From Rhodococcus sp. 06-462-5 (GTDB lineage: Bacteria; Actinomycetota; Actinomycetes; Mycobacteriales; Mycobacteriaceae): 64,000 nucleotides of DNA. The stretch covers positions 186,001 to 250,000 of the forward strand of contig NZ_NOYD01000050.1 of assembly GCF_002258315.1 (NCBI RefSeq), written 5' to 3'. Below are positions 13,661 through 25,107 of the stretch, piece by piece. Position numbers and translations under genes: made by a program. Below the pieces are notes generated by a model. It saw only the letters and a list, made by a program, of their open reading frames with translations. It searched no databases and was not told the origin of the DNA. Numbering within the stretch: position 1 is the first letter of the stretch; each line of letters starts with the position of its first letter.

Positions 13661-14802
13661 ACGATTTTTCGGCCGACATCGCCGTCGTCGGACTCGGTCC
13701 CGCGGGGCGGGCTGTCGCCCATCGGTGTGCCGAGGCCGGACTCGATGTGCTCGCGCTCGATCCACACCCGTCGCGCACCTGGACACCGACGTATTCCGCC
13801 TGGGCCGACGAGTTGCCGTCGTGGTTGCCTCAGACCGCTGTCGCCTCGACTGCACAGAAGCCGGCGGTGTGGACCGATCGCCATCGGATCATCGACCGGA
13901 CGTACTGTGTGCTGGACACACCTGCACTGCAAGCGACCTTGTCCCTCGACCGCGTGCGCGTGCTGGCGGGGACGGCCGTGGACGTCACCGGTTCCCGGGT
14001 GACGACCGCCGACGGCACCATCGTCGATGCTCGCCACGTCGTCGACGCCCGCGGCACGCTCGATTCGCGCGACCTCGCACAGCAGACGGCATACGGCATC
14101 GTCGTCAGCCGGGACCGCGCCGAACCGATCCTCGAAGGATCCGACGCCTGGTTCATGGACTGGCGCACCGACAACGGAGCTCGGCCAGGTGAAGCCCCGA
14201 GTTTCCTCTACGCCGTGGCGCTCGACCGAGATCGGATCCTGCTCGAAGAGACCTGTCTGGTCGGCCGACCACCGCTGGAACTCGCACTGCTTCGATCGCG
14301 GCTGCACCACCGTCTCACCCACCGGAACCTGGAACCGACCGGCAACGAGGACGTCGAGCGAGTGCGGTTCTCGGTCGAGCCGCCACCGCGGTCGCGGCTG
14401 CACACCGGGCGAGGTGGACCGGTGCTGTTCGGTTCCCGCTCGAATTTGATGCATCCCGCCACGGGGTACAGCGTTGCGGCGTCGCTGGCGTCGGCGGATC
14501 ACCTCGTCGAGAGATTCCGAGGCTGCGGACGATCGCGCCCGATCCGACCGGTCCACGTCTGGACGGTTCAGAAGCTTCGCAACCTCGGGCTGCGCACGGC
14601 ACTGGCACTCGAACCCGAGATGGTCCCCCAGTTCTTCTCCAGCTTCTTCTCGCTCCCGGTCGAACTGCAGCGCTCGTATCTGTCCGGGCACGACGACGCC
14701 TTCGGAACGATGACCGCGATGCTGAAAATGTTTCCCACGCTCCCTGGGTCCGCCAGGCTCGCGATCGCGCGCACGATAGTGCGCACTCCGGGACGCGGCT
14801 GA
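13657..14802 (+). CDS. crtL: Lycopene cyclase, CrtL type
   Basis: 381 residues. FAD/NAD-dependent cyclase that forms beta-ionone ends on lycopene; Rhodococcus CrtL enzymes are known to make monocyclic carotenes. N-terminal dinucleotide motif VVGLGPAGRAVAH, the PSFLYAVAL segment, and the family motif MHPATGYSVAAS near residue 270 are present. Length matches CrtL. No other carotenoid gene (crtE, crtB, crtI) lies in the window, so the enzyme is unlinked to the rest of its pathway. Starts inside the SDR stop codon (4-bp overlap). Another flavin-dependent cyclase or hydroxylase activity is possible, but the HPATGYS motif makes CrtL the best call. Confidence 0.85.
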   Translation: MNDFSADIAVVGLGPAGRAVAHRCAEAGLDVLALDPHPSRTWTPTYSAWADELPSWLPQTAVASTAQKPAVWTDRHRIIDRTYCVLDTPALQATLSLDRVRVLAGTAVDVTGSRVTTADGTIVDARHVVDARGTLDSRDLAQQTAYGIVVSRDRAEPILEGSDAWFMDWRTDNGARPGEAPSFLYAVALDRDRILLEETCLVGRPPLELALLRSRLHHRLTHRNLEPTGNEDVERVRFSVEPPPRSRLHTGRGGPVLFGSRSNLMHPATGYSVAASLASADHLVERFRGCGRSRPIRPVHVWTVQKLRNLGLRTALALEPEMVPQFFSSFFSLPVELQRSYLSGHDDAFGTMTAMLKMFPTLPGSARLAIARTIVRTPGRG

Positions 14803-14853
14803 GTTTCGCGCCAACGGTCGACACGCGGGCGCCCGGTCGGCGATCATGGACAG

Positions 14854-15795
14854 ATGCGCAGCATTTGGAAGGGCTCGATCGCCTTCGGACTGGTCAACGT
14901 TCCGGTGAAGGTCTACTCGGCCACCGAGCAGCACGACATTCGGTTTCATCAAGTGCACGCGAAGGACGGCGGGCGCATCAAGTACGACCGCATCTGTCAG
15001 GAATGCGGCAAGTCGGTACAGTTCGCCGATATCGACAAGGCGTACGACTCCCCCGACGGCGAACGCGTCATTCTCACCGACGACGACTTCGACAAGCTAC
15101 CTGCGGCGGAGAAGCACGAAATTCCGGTTCTCGAATTCGTGCCGACCGAGCAGATCGATCCGATCCTCTACGACAAGAGTTACTTCCTCGAGCCGGACTC
15201 CGCGTCACCCAAGGCCTACGTGCTGCTTCGGGAGACGTTGGAGGACACCGAACGCACCGCGCTGGTGCATTTCACTCTGCGACAGAAGACCCGACTGGCA
15301 GCACTACGCGTGCGCGACGACGTGCTGGTGATTCAGACATTGCTGTGGCCGGACGAAGTCAGGGCGGCAGAGTTTCCTTCGCTCGAAGACGCGCCGTCCG
15401 CGCGCCCGCAGGAAGTGAAGATGGCGACGTCACTGGTGGAAAGTATGTCCTCGGAATTCGATCCCACCGAGTACACCGACGACTACCAGATCGAACTGCG
15501 CAAGCTGATCGACGAGACGCTCGCCAACGGCGGTGAGAAGGTCATCCACACCGAGGCGGAGAAGGACGACGACGGCGAGGATGCCGAGGTCGTGGATCTC
15601 GTGGCGGCCTTGCAGCGCAGCGTCGAGGCCGCAGGCAAGAACGCGAAGTCGGGGTCTTCCACATCCGCTCCGGCGAAGAAGGCACCCGCGAAGAAAGCCC
15701 CGGCGAAGAAGGCGGCCGCCAAGAAGACGGCTGCGAAGAAGTCGACCCCCGCCAAGTCCGCCGACTCCAAAGCCGACGAAGCAAAAGGGGCGTGA
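14854..15795 (+). CDS. ku: Ku, double-strand-break end-binding protein
   Basis: 313 residues. Bacterial Ku homodimer that threads onto DNA ends and recruits LigD for non-homologous end joining. N-terminus RSIWKGSIAFGLVNVPVKVY and the core segment CQECGKSVQFADIDKAY are diagnostic. After the core (to about 255) comes a basic Lys/Ala/Pro tail built on repeats of the type KKAPAKKA (about 268-313), like the lysine-rich extensions of some actinobacterial Ku proteins known to aid DNA bridging and mobility. No ligD gene is in the window. Converges with sufT, 21 bp between stops. Confidence 0.95.
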   Translation: MRSIWKGSIAFGLVNVPVKVYSATEQHDIRFHQVHAKDGGRIKYDRICQECGKSVQFADIDKAYDSPDGERVILTDDDFDKLPAAEKHEIPVLEFVPTEQIDPILYDKSYFLEPDSASPKAYVLLRETLEDTERTALVHFTLRQKTRLAALRVRDDVLVIQTLLWPDEVRAAEFPSLEDAPSARPQEVKMATSLVESMSSEFDPTEYTDDYQIELRKLIDETLANGGEKVIHTEAEKDDDGEDAEVVDLVAALQRSVEAAGKNAKSGSSTSAPAKKAPAKKAPAKKAAAKKTAAKKSTPAKSADSKADEAKGA

Positions 15796-15816
15796 GGGGG
15801 CCGACCGGTCCGTGGG

Positions 15817-16197
15817 TCAGACGGTGAAGCCGAGGGCCCTGAGCTGCTCGCGACCGTCGTCGGTGATCTTGTCCGGGCCCCACGGCGGCATCCAGACCCA
15901 GTTGATCTTGAGGTCGGCGGCCAGTCCGCTGCGCACGAGCGCGCCGCGAGCCTGATCCTCGATGACATCGGTCAACGGGCATGCCGCCGAGGTCAGCGTC
16001 ATGTCGACCGTGACGATGTCGTCGGCGTCGATCTTGATGTCGTACACCAGTCCCAGGTCGACGACGTTGATTCCGAGCTCGGGGTCGACGACGTCGCGCA
16101 TCGCCTCTTCGAGGTCCTCGAGCACCTTGATCTCGTCGGCCGTCAGTTCCACCGGCGTCGTGGTCACGGCTGGAGTCGTCTCTGTTGCTTCGGTCAT
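15817..16197 (-). CDS. sufT: SufT-type iron-sulfur assembly protein (MIP18/DUF59)
   Basis: 126 residues. MIP18-family protein involved in iron-sulfur cluster maturation or delivery. The family core is visible: LEEAMRDVVDPELGINVVDLGLVYDI, then TLTSAACPLTD with the conserved Cys, ending GREQLRALGFTV. The ATG at 16197 overlaps the sufU stop (ATGA) and gives the usual N-terminus; an upstream ATG at 16314 would overlap sufU by more than 100 bp. Last gene of the suf operon. The order sufR-B-D-C-S-U-T is the same as in mycobacteria. Confidence 0.93.
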   Translation of the reverse strand: MTEATETTPAVTTTPVELTADEIKVLEDLEEAMRDVVDPELGINVVDLGLVYDIKIDADDIVTVDMTLTSAACPLTDVIEDQARGALVRSGLAADLKINWVWMPPWGPDKITDDGREQLRALGFTV

Positions 16198-16691
16198 GAT
16201 TGCTGTCCTCCGGAAAGTGCCGACTGGGCGGTCCCGCCCGTCGTAGCTGTCGAATCTGCGTCCACTACTTGAACAACCGCGTCCTTGAAAGCCATCCAAC
16301 CCAGCAATGCGCACTTCACGCGAGCCGGATACTTGGCCACACCGGCGAACGCAATGCCGTCACCGATGACGTCCTCGTCGCCTTCGACGGTACCTCTGCT
16401 GCCGACCATGTCGCTGAACGCGTCGACCGTCTTCAGGGCATCGGCGACGCTCAGGCCGACGACCTGATCGGTGAGCACCGATGTTGCCGCCTGACTGATC
16501 GAGCAGCCCTGGCCGTCGTACGAGACGTCTGCCACGGAGCCGTCCTCGATCTGCACACGCAGGGTCACCTCGTCGCCGCAGGTGGGGTTGACGTGGTGTA
16601 CCTCCGCGCCGAAAGGCTCGCGCAGTCCGCGGCCGTGCGGGTGCTTGTAGTGATCGAGGATCACTTCCTGGTACATCTGTTCCATGCGCAT
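16194..16691 (-). CDS. sufU: SufU zinc-dependent sulfur acceptor/scaffold
   Basis: 165 residues. IscU-like SufU, which accepts persulfide sulfur from SufS. Zinc/cluster ligands Cys38 and Asp40 (NPTCGD), Cys63 (GQGCSIS) and Cys127 (VKCALLG) are all present, and the SufU-specific insertion (VEGDEDVIGDGIAF) separates it from true IscU. The C-terminal 25 residues are Ser/Thr/Gly-rich and probably disordered. Start codon abuts the sufS stop at 16692, so translation is coupled. Confidence 0.95.
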   Translation of the reverse strand: MRMEQMYQEVILDHYKHPHGRGLREPFGAEVHHVNPTCGDEVTLRVQIEDGSVADVSYDGQGCSISQAATSVLTDQVVGLSVADALKTVDAFSDMVGSRGTVEGDEDVIGDGIAFAGVAKYPARVKCALLGWMAFKDAVVQVVDADSTATTGGTAQSALSGGQQS

Positions 16692-18763
<2,072 letters not shown>

Positions 18764-18805
18764 CTTCAAATTCCTTTGTGCAGTCGAGAAAGTTTCGGGT
18801 GAGAC

Positions 18806-20020
18806 CTACGCGCCGACGACGGCGAGCTCGGTCTCGATGGCAGCGTCCAGACGCTCGCGCACGGCGGGGACCGGAATCTTGTCGATGACCTCGTGGAAGA
18901 AGCCGCGGACGACGAGTCGGCGAGCGACCTCCTCGGAGATGCCACGAGCGCGCAGGTAGAACAGCTGCTCGTCGTCGAAACGGCCGGTAGCGCTGGCGTG
19001 GCCTGCTCCGACGATTTCCCCGGTCTCGATCTCGAGGTTCGGTACCGAGTCGGCGCGCGCGCCGTCGGTGAGAACCAGGTTTCGATTGAGCTCGTAGGTC
19101 TCGGTTCCCTCGGCCTCGGCGCGGATGAGAACGTCGCCGATCCAGACGGTGTGCGCGTCGTGTTTGCCCGGGCCCACTTCACCCTGCAACGCACCCTTGT
19201 ACATCACGTTGGACTTGCAGTGCGGAGCCGAGTGATCGACGAGCAGACGCTGCTCGAGGTGCTGGCCCGCGTCGGCGAAGTACAGACCGAGCATGTTCGC
19301 GTCGCCACCGGGTGCGCTGTAGCGCACGGTCGGGCTGATGCGCACCAGATCGCCGCCGAGACTGACGTTGTAGTGCCGCAGCACGGCGTCGCGTCCCAGC
19401 AGTGCATGGTGTGCCGCGACGTGCACTGCGTCGGACTGCCAGTCCTGGATCAGCACGACGTGCAACTGCGAGCTGTCGCCGAGAACGAACTCGACGTTCT
19501 CGGCGTACGTGCCACTGCCCCGCTGGTCGATCACGACGGTGGCGCGAGCGAACGTACCCAGCCTGATCTGCACATGGCCGTAGGCGACGTGGTCGACACC
19601 GGGACCGTCGACGGTGATCTCGATCGGATCGGCCACCTCGACCTCGTTCGGCACGGAGACGATCGTGGCCTCGGTGAATGCCGAGAACGCCTGAGCGGCA
19701 ATACGATCGGCCGGAACGCCGGCCTTGCCCAATCGCTCGTCGTCACGGCCGACGGTCTCCACGACCACTGACTCCGGGGCACCGACGGTGACCTGAGCGG
19801 CCCCGTCGGCGACAGCGGAACCGTCGTGCAGGCCACGCAGCCGACGCAGTGGCGTGAAACGCCAGAGCTCGTCACGACCGGACGGAATCTCGAACGCGTT
19901 CACGTCGTAGGACGTGAACTGAGCGCCCTTGTTCTCGACGAGCTTCGACTTGTCTTCCTTGGCCGACTCGGGGTTTTCGGATGCCACGGCACCCATCACT
20001 CCGGTGAGGGGGTTGTTCAC
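18806..20020 (-). CDS. sufD: SufD scaffold subunit
   Basis: 404 residues. SufD partner of SufB in the SufBC2D iron-sulfur scaffold. The beta-helix core and C-terminal family segment are seen (IETGEIVGAGHASATGRFDD, then EQLFYLRARGI and REVARRL-like helix). A conserved His lies in VDHSAPHCKSN. The GTG start at 20020 directly abuts the sufB TAA, giving coupled translation and near-equal stoichiometry. About the length of the mycobacterial orthologue (397). Confidence 0.95.
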   Translation of the reverse strand: MNNPLTGVMGAVASENPESAKEDKSKLVENKGAQFTSYDVNAFEIPSGRDELWRFTPLRRLRGLHDGSAVADGAAQVTVGAPESVVVETVGRDDERLGKAGVPADRIAAQAFSAFTEATIVSVPNEVEVADPIEITVDGPGVDHVAYGHVQIRLGTFARATVVIDQRGSGTYAENVEFVLGDSSQLHVVLIQDWQSDAVHVAAHHALLGRDAVLRHYNVSLGGDLVRISPTVRYSAPGGDANMLGLYFADAGQHLEQRLLVDHSAPHCKSNVMYKGALQGEVGPGKHDAHTVWIGDVLIRAEAEGTETYELNRNLVLTDGARADSVPNLEIETGEIVGAGHASATGRFDDEQLFYLRARGISEEVARRLVVRGFFHEVIDKIPVPAVRERLDAAIETELAVVGA

Positions 20021-21466
20021 TTATCCGACCGACCCTTCCATCTGCAGCTCGATGAGCCGGTTGAGCTCGAGCGCGTACTCCATCGGCAGTTCGCGAGCGA
20101 TCGGCTCGACGAAGCCGCGCACGACCATCGCCATGGCCTCGTCCTCGGTCATGCCGCGGCTCATCAGGTAGAACAACTGATCGTCGCTGACCTTCGAGAC
20201 GGTGGCCTCGTGGCCCATCGAGACGTCGTCCTCACGGATGTCGACGTACGGGTACGTGTCGGAGCGACTGATCGTGTCGACGAGCAGCGCGTCGCACTTG
20301 ACCGTCGAGCGCGAACCGTGCGCACCCTTGTTGATCTGGATCAGACCGCGGTACGACGTCCGGCCACCGCCGCGGGCGACGGACTTGCTGACGATGTTCG
20401 AGGACGTGTGCGGGGCCAGGTGCAGCATCTTCGAGCCGGTGTCCTGGTGCTGGTCCGGGCCTGCGAACGCAACCGAGAGGACCTCACCCTTGGCGTACTC
20501 ACCGGTCATCCAGACGGCCGGGTACTTCATGGTGACCTTGGAGCCGATGTTGCCGTCGACCCACTCCATCGTTGCGCCTGCCTCGGCCTTGGCGCGCTTG
20601 GTGACGAGGTTGTAGACGTTGTTCGACCAGTTCTGGATGGTCGTGTAGCGGCAACGGCCGCCCTTCTTGACGATGATCTCCACCACGGCGGAGTGCAGCG
20701 AATCCGACTTGTAGATCGGCGCGGTGCAGCCCTCGACGTAGTGCACGTAGGCACCCTCGTCGACGATGATCAGCGTCCGCTCGAACTGACCCATGTTCTC
20801 GGTGTTGATCCGGAAGTAGGCCTGCAGCGGGATGTCCACGTGGACGCCCGGCGGGATGTAGATGAAGGATCCGCCGGACCACACCGCGGTGTTCAGTGCG
20901 GAGAACTTGTTGTCGCCTGCGGGGATGACGGTGCCGAAGTACTCGCGGAACAGCTCCGGCTGCTCCTTGAGGGCGGTGTCGGTGTCGAGGAACAACACAC
21001 CCTGAGCCTCGAGATCCTCACGGATCGAGTGGTAGACCACCTCGGACTCGTACTGGGCGGCGACACCGGAGACGAGGCGCTGCTTCTCCGCCTCGGGGAT
21101 GCCGAGCTTGTCGTACGTGTTCTTGATGTCCTCGGGCAGGTCTTCCCACGTTGCAGCCTGCTTCTCGCTGGAACGCACGAAGTACTTGATGTTGTCGAAG
21201 TCGATGCCGTCGAGGTTGGAACCCCAGTTCGGCATCGGCTTGCGCTCGAACGTCTTGAGCGCCTTGAGCCGCGCCTCGAGCATCCACTCGGGCTCGCTCT
21301 TCTTCTGCGAGATGTCACGAACGACGGCCTCGGAAAGACCGCGCTTGGCGCTCTCACCGGCTACGTCCGAGTCGGCCCAGCCGTATCCGTAGGTGCCGAG
21401 CGAGGCGATGGTCTCGTCCTGGGTCAGCGGCGCGGTGGGTGTCACCTGGTCTGGTGTGACGGTCAT
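20021..21466 (-). CDS. sufB: SufB scaffold subunit, intein-free
   Basis: 481 residues, the size of an uninterrupted SufB; the M. tuberculosis orthologue carries an intein and is about 846 residues, so no intein is present here. SufB assembles the nascent cluster with SufC and SufD. Family segments include [30 protein letters not shown] with the conserved Cys, and the C-terminal [20 protein letters not shown]. Its ATG overlaps the sufR stop (ATGA), so the repressor and scaffold are translationally coupled. Confidence 0.97.
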   Translation of the reverse strand: MTVTPDQVTPTAPLTQDETIASLGTYGYGWADSDVAGESAKRGLSEAVVRDISQKKSEPEWMLEARLKALKTFERKPMPNWGSNLDGIDFDNIKYFVRSSEKQAATWEDLPEDIKNTYDKLGIPEAEKQRLVSGVAAQYESEVVYHSIREDLEAQGVLFLDTDTALKEQPELFREYFGTVIPAGDNKFSALNTAVWSGGSFIYIPPGVHVDIPLQAYFRINTENMGQFERTLIIVDEGAYVHYVEGCTAPIYKSDSLHSAVVEIIVKKGGRCRYTTIQNWSNNVYNLVTKRAKAEAGATMEWVDGNIGSKVTMKYPAVWMTGEYAKGEVLSVAFAGPDQHQDTGSKMLHLAPHTSSNIVSKSVARGGGRTSYRGLIQINKGAHGSRSTVKCDALLVDTISRSDTYPYVDIREDDVSMGHEATVSKVSDDQLFYLMSRGMTEDEAMAMVVRGFVEPIARELPMEYALELNRLIELQMEGSVG

Positions 21467-22284
21467 GCGGGCTCCTTCCGGAGGCGTGGGCGTTCTCCGA
21501 CGCGGGGCTGCGCGTCGGGGGTCTTCTTGTCGGAACTATCGGTGTTCGAGTACCGCGTCGGTGACAGCGGTACGTGCGTCGTGCACGCGCAGTTGCCGTT
21601 GGCGATGGTCGCCAGGCGCTGCACGTGCGTGCCGAGGATCTCGGCGAACGCGTTCTGCTCCGCCTCGCACAACTCCGGAAACTCGGAGGCGACGTGCGAC
21701 ACGGGGCAGTGGTGCTGGCAGATCTGCACACCGTTGCCCACCTGGCGGGTGGTGGCGGAGAAACCGGCCGCGCTGAACGCGTCGGCGATTCGGTCGGCGG
21801 CGTCCTCCACGGCATGCGCATCGGATCCCGTCGCCGGCTCCACGTCGGCCACGATGGTGTTGACGCGTTGCCGCGCGAACGTCTCGATGGCCGCGTCTCC
21901 ACCGATCTTGCGCAGCTGCCGCATGGCGGCGCCGGCGAGATCGTCGTAGGTGTGGCCGAGACGATTGCGTCCGGCTGCAGTCAGCTGGAAGTGCTTCGCC
22001 GGTCGACCCCGGCCCCGTTGCCGGGCACCCGCGGGAGTGGTGATACGGGCCTCGCCCGCGTCGATGAGTGCGTCGAGGTGACGTCGAACACCTGCCGCGC
22101 TCAACCCCAGTCGAGTACCGATGTCGGAGGCGGTGATGGGGCCCTCTTCGAGGAGCAGAGTGACCACAGCGCTCCGCGTCTGCCCCTCGGGTGCCGACGT
22201 GGGTCGCACCGACGAAACGCCTGCGCCGGTGGCCGACGACTCGACACTTCCCGGACGCACGAGCGAGCTCTCGGTTGTTTTCAC
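21463..22284 (-). CDS. sufR: SufR, iron-sulfur transcriptional repressor of the suf operon
   Basis: 273 residues from the GTG at 22284. DeoR/ArsR-like winged helix at about 40-100 ([20 protein letters not shown]) and a C-terminal cluster-binding region with Cys residues in [18 protein letters not shown] and NGNCACTTH, the SufR pattern. Known SufR proteins bind a 4Fe-4S cluster and repress suf when clusters are sufficient. The start is uncertain: the frame is open to 22347, and GTG 22260 (265 residues) is also plausible, because the operator at 22281-22295 covers GTG 22284. First gene of the seven-gene operon, divergent from mptB. Confidence 0.9.
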   Translation of the reverse strand: MKTTESSLVRPGSVESSATGAGVSSVRPTSAPEGQTRSAVVTLLLEEGPITASDIGTRLGLSAAGVRRHLDALIDAGEARITTPAGARQRGRGRPAKHFQLTAAGRNRLGHTYDDLAGAAMRQLRKIGGDAAIETFARQRVNTIVADVEPATGSDAHAVEDAADRIADAFSAAGFSATTRQVGNGVQICQHHCPVSHVASEFPELCEAEQNAFAEILGTHVQRLATIANGNCACTTHVPLSPTRYSNTDSSDKKTPDAQPRVGERPRLRKEPA

Positions 22285-22295
22285 AACACCAGTGT
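22281..22295 (-). promoter_or_regulatory. SufR-type operator at head of suf operon
   Basis: On the minus strand the sequence ACACTGGTGTTGTGA fits ACACT-N5-TGTGA, the palindrome reported for SufR of M. tuberculosis (recalled from the literature). It lies at the start of sufR, within about 20 bp of the candidate start codons, suitable for autorepression of sufRBDCSUT. It could also touch the divergent mptB promoter region. Confidence 0.75.
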
Positions 22296-22381
22296 GACGG
22301 AATTGCGGTACCCGGTCCAGCAAGGGTGCCCTATGCGGCTCGCTCACCGAGCACGGTGCAGGCCGTGCGCGAGTGCACCGC

Positions 22382-22387
22382 TACGCT
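22382..22387 (+). promoter_or_regulatory. -10-like TACGCT before mptB
   Basis: TACGCT ends 6 nt before the GTG at 22394, with no Shine-Dalgarno sequence; a leaderless mptB transcript is inferred. Confidence 0.4.
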
Positions 22388-22393
22388 CCCACT

Positions 22394-24166
22394 GTGCCAT
22401 CGACCGACAGTGAGCCCAGTTCCGAGAGCTCACCTTCCGCGAGCGGTTCCGAGTCCGCCTCGGCGTCCGGCACATCGAAGTCCACCCCGGGCGCGCTCGT
22501 CCAGCGTTTCGTCGTGGTCCCCGCCCGTCGAGTCATCGGCCTGGAGCCGACACCTCCCGGCGGGGCGGTCGCCACCCTGCACGGAGACGAGCAGGAGGCA
22601 CCGGGGCTGAATCCCTCGGAGACGACCCAGCTCAGGAACATCCGTCGTTTCGGTGCCGCGGGTGCGCTGCTGATGGCAATCGGCGCCCTCGGCGCGGGTG
22701 CGCAGCCGGTGCTGCAGAACCCGATCGCAGGTGTCCGACTTCTGAGCCTGCCGTCCCGGATGGCGACCACCGCACTGACCGTCACGATGACCGGAACCGT
22801 CATCGTGGTGCTCGCGTGGTTGCTGTTGGGAAGATTCGCGTTGGGACGCACGCGATCGGGAAACACCCCGCGTCGGCTCACCCGTTCCCAGATGGACCGC
22901 ACACTGCTGCTGTGGATCCTGCCGTTGTGTGTGGCACCGCCGATGTTCTCGCGCGACGTCTACTCCTATCTGGCCCAGAGCGAGATCACGGCGCGCGGAC
23001 TCGACCCGTACGAGGTCGGTCCGGTCGATGCACTCGGGGCCGACAACGTCCTGACCCGAACGGTTCCCAACATCTGGCGGGAGACTCCGGCACCCTACGG
23101 TCCGCTGTTTCTGTGGATGGGGCGTGGAATCACGTACCTGACCGGCGAGAACATCGTCGCCGGCATCTTCCTTCATCGCCTGCTCGCGCTGGTGGGCGTC
23201 GCGCTGATCGTCTGGTCGCTGCCACGTCTCGCCCGACGCTGCGGGGTCGCGTCGGTGACGGCACTGTGGCTCGGTGCCGCGAACCCGTTGCTGCTGTTCC
23301 ACCTGGTGGCCGGTATCCACAACGAGGCCCTGATGATCGGGCTCATGCTGGCCGGTACCGAACTGGCGCTTCGCGCAATCGAGCGTTCGGGTTCTCTCCG
23401 CAGCACCGATATCGCATTCCTGGTCGGCGGAGCAGGCCTGATCGCGCTGTCGTCCACGATCAAGATCCCCTCGCTCATCGCGCTCGGCTTCGTGGGAATG
23501 GCACTGTCGAGGCGATGGGGCGGGACCCTCAGATCGGTGATGTACGCGGCGCTTCTGCTCGGCTCCATCGCCGTCGCGGTTCAAGTCGCCGTGAGCCTGG
23601 GCAGTGGGCTCGGCTTCGGGTGGATCAACACGCTGGGTACTGCCGGGGTGGTGCGCAGCTGGATGTCGATCCCCACGATCCTCGGTCTCGGCACAGGATT
23701 CGTCGGCGTGCTACTCGGCCTCGGCGATCACACCACCGCTGTGTTGGGTCTCACTCGCCCCATCGCAGCCGTCGTTGCGGGAATCATCGTCGTCCGCATG
23801 CTGATCGCCGTCCTGCGCGGCCGCCTGCATCCGGTCGGCGCACTCGGCGTCGCACTCGGGGCCGTCGTGCTGTTGTTCCCGGTGGTGCAACCCTGGTACC
23901 TGCTGTGGGCGGTGATTCCGCTGGCAGCGTGGGCCACGACTCCCTCGTTCCGGCGTCCGGCCATCGCCTTCTCGTCGTTGGTGAGCGTGATCCTCATGCC
24001 GAACGGCAGTGAGTACCAGCCGTTCCAGATCGTGCAGGCCGCAGTGATGACCATCCTGACGATCGCGGTGCTCTACCTCTTGACCCGAAACCGGATGCCG
24101 TGGCCCATCCGCACCGGACCACCGGCACGCGACCGCAGCACCGACGAATACGCTGAGTCCTCGTGA
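22394..24166 (+). CDS. mptB: Alpha-(1->6) mannosyltransferase MptB-like (GT-C)
   Basis: 590 residues, close to mycobacterial MptB (591). Polyprenyl-phosphomannose-dependent mannosyltransferase that builds the mannan core of lipomannan in Corynebacteriales. A Ser/Pro-rich cytoplasmic start (about 1-85) precedes 12-14 membrane helices. The GT-C first-loop motif is in FSRDVYSYLAQSEITARG, with the catalytic Asp, and ends with a basic tail. Start taken at GTG 22394, behind a -10-like hexamer. The stop overlaps the GTG of the downstream ABC ATPase. Divergent from sufR exactly as in mycobacteria. Confidence 0.9.
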   Translation: MPSTDSEPSSESSPSASGSESASASGTSKSTPGALVQRFVVVPARRVIGLEPTPPGGAVATLHGDEQEAPGLNPSETTQLRNIRRFGAAGALLMAIGALGAGAQPVLQNPIAGVRLLSLPSRMATTALTVTMTGTVIVVLAWLLLGRFALGRTRSGNTPRRLTRSQMDRTLLLWILPLCVAPPMFSRDVYSYLAQSEITARGLDPYEVGPVDALGADNVLTRTVPNIWRETPAPYGPLFLWMGRGITYLTGENIVAGIFLHRLLALVGVALIVWSLPRLARRCGVASVTALWLGAANPLLLFHLVAGIHNEALMIGLMLAGTELALRAIERSGSLRSTDIAFLVGGAGLIALSSTIKIPSLIALGFVGMALSRRWGGTLRSVMYAALLLGSIAVAVQVAVSLGSGLGFGWINTLGTAGVVRSWMSIPTILGLGTGFVGVLLGLGDHTTAVLGLTRPIAAVVAGIIVVRMLIAVLRGRLHPVGALGVALGAVVLLFPVVQPWYLLWAVIPLAAWATTPSFRRPAIAFSSLVSVILMPNGSEYQPFQIVQAAVMTILTIAVLYLLTRNRMPWPIRTGPPARDRSTDEYAESS

Positions 24167-25107
24167 TCTCCGGGACGTCCGACGCGGCGCAACCTGTCGT
24201 GCAGCTGACCGACGTACGCAAGTCGTACGACGGTGTCAGTGCCGTGGACGGACTGAGCCTGAACATCGGTCCCGGCGAGGTTCTCGCGCTGCTGGGCCCC
24301 AACGGTGCCGGAAAGACCACCACCGTCGAGATGTGCGAGGGATTCGTCGTACCCGACAGCGGCTCGGTCCGAGTACTCGGACTGGACCCCGTGACACAGT
24401 CGGCGCAGTTGAGGCCGCGCATCGGCGTCATGCTCCAGGGCGGAGGTGCCTACCCCGGTTCCAAGGCCGGCGAGATGCTCCAACTCGTCGCCTCGTACTC
24501 GGCCGATCCACTCGACCCGGCGTGGCTGCTCGACTGCCTCGGCCTGACCTCTGCCGTCCGCACCCCCTACCGACGGCTCTCCGGTGGGCAGCAGCAGCGA
24601 CTGGCCCTGGCCTGCGCCATCGTCGGTCGGCCCGAACTGGTGTTCCTCGACGAACCGACCGCCGGGCTCGACGCCCAGGCCCGGTTGCTGGTGTGGGAGC
24701 TGATCGACGCCCTACGCCGCGACGGTGTCGGCGTACTGCTCACGACGCATCTGATGGACGAAGCCGAGCAGCTCGCGGACCGGCTGACGATCATCGACAA
24801 CGGCCGCGTCGTCGCCTCGGGCACACCGTCGGAGCTGACCAAGCAGGGCGCCGAGGGCCAACTGCGCTTCACCGCACCCCCGGGACTCGAACTGTCCATG
24901 CTCGACGCGGCTCTTCCCCCGGGTTACGTACCGTCGGAACCGACGCCCGGTTCCTACGTGGTCTCGGGCGTGATCGAGCCGCAGATTCTGGTGATCGTCA
25001 CGTCCTGGTGTGCACAGCAGGACGTGTTGGCCACCGAGTTACAGGTCGACCAGCGCCGCCTCGAGGACGTGTTCCTCGAGCTGACCGGCAGAGAATTGAG
25101 GAAGTGA
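24163..25107 (+). CDS. ABC-2 type exporter, ATP-binding subunit
   Basis: 314 residues. Single ABC cassette of the DrrA/CcmA drug-export class: Walker A GPNGAGKTTTVE, signature LSGGQQQRLAL, Walker B LVFLDEPTAGLD and switch His in LLTTHLMDEAEQ. The C-terminal 75 residues form the extra domain of this class. Overlaps mptB by 4 bp and the permease gene by 4 bp. Orthologous by position to Rv1458c, annotated as antibiotic transport, but the substrate is unknown. The fixed linkage with mptB and ctaA suggests a housekeeping lipid, glycan or heme-related export role (inference). Confidence 0.9.
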   Translation: MISGTSDAAQPVVQLTDVRKSYDGVSAVDGLSLNIGPGEVLALLGPNGAGKTTTVEMCEGFVVPDSGSVRVLGLDPVTQSAQLRPRIGVMLQGGGAYPGSKAGEMLQLVASYSADPLDPAWLLDCLGLTSAVRTPYRRLSGGQQQRLALACAIVGRPELVFLDEPTAGLDAQARLLVWELIDALRRDGVGVLLTTHLMDEAEQLADRLTIIDNGRVVASGTPSELTKQGAEGQLRFTAPPGLELSMLDAALPPGYVPSEPTPGSYVVSGVIEPQILVIVTSWCAQQDVLATELQVDQRRLEDVFLELTGRELRK

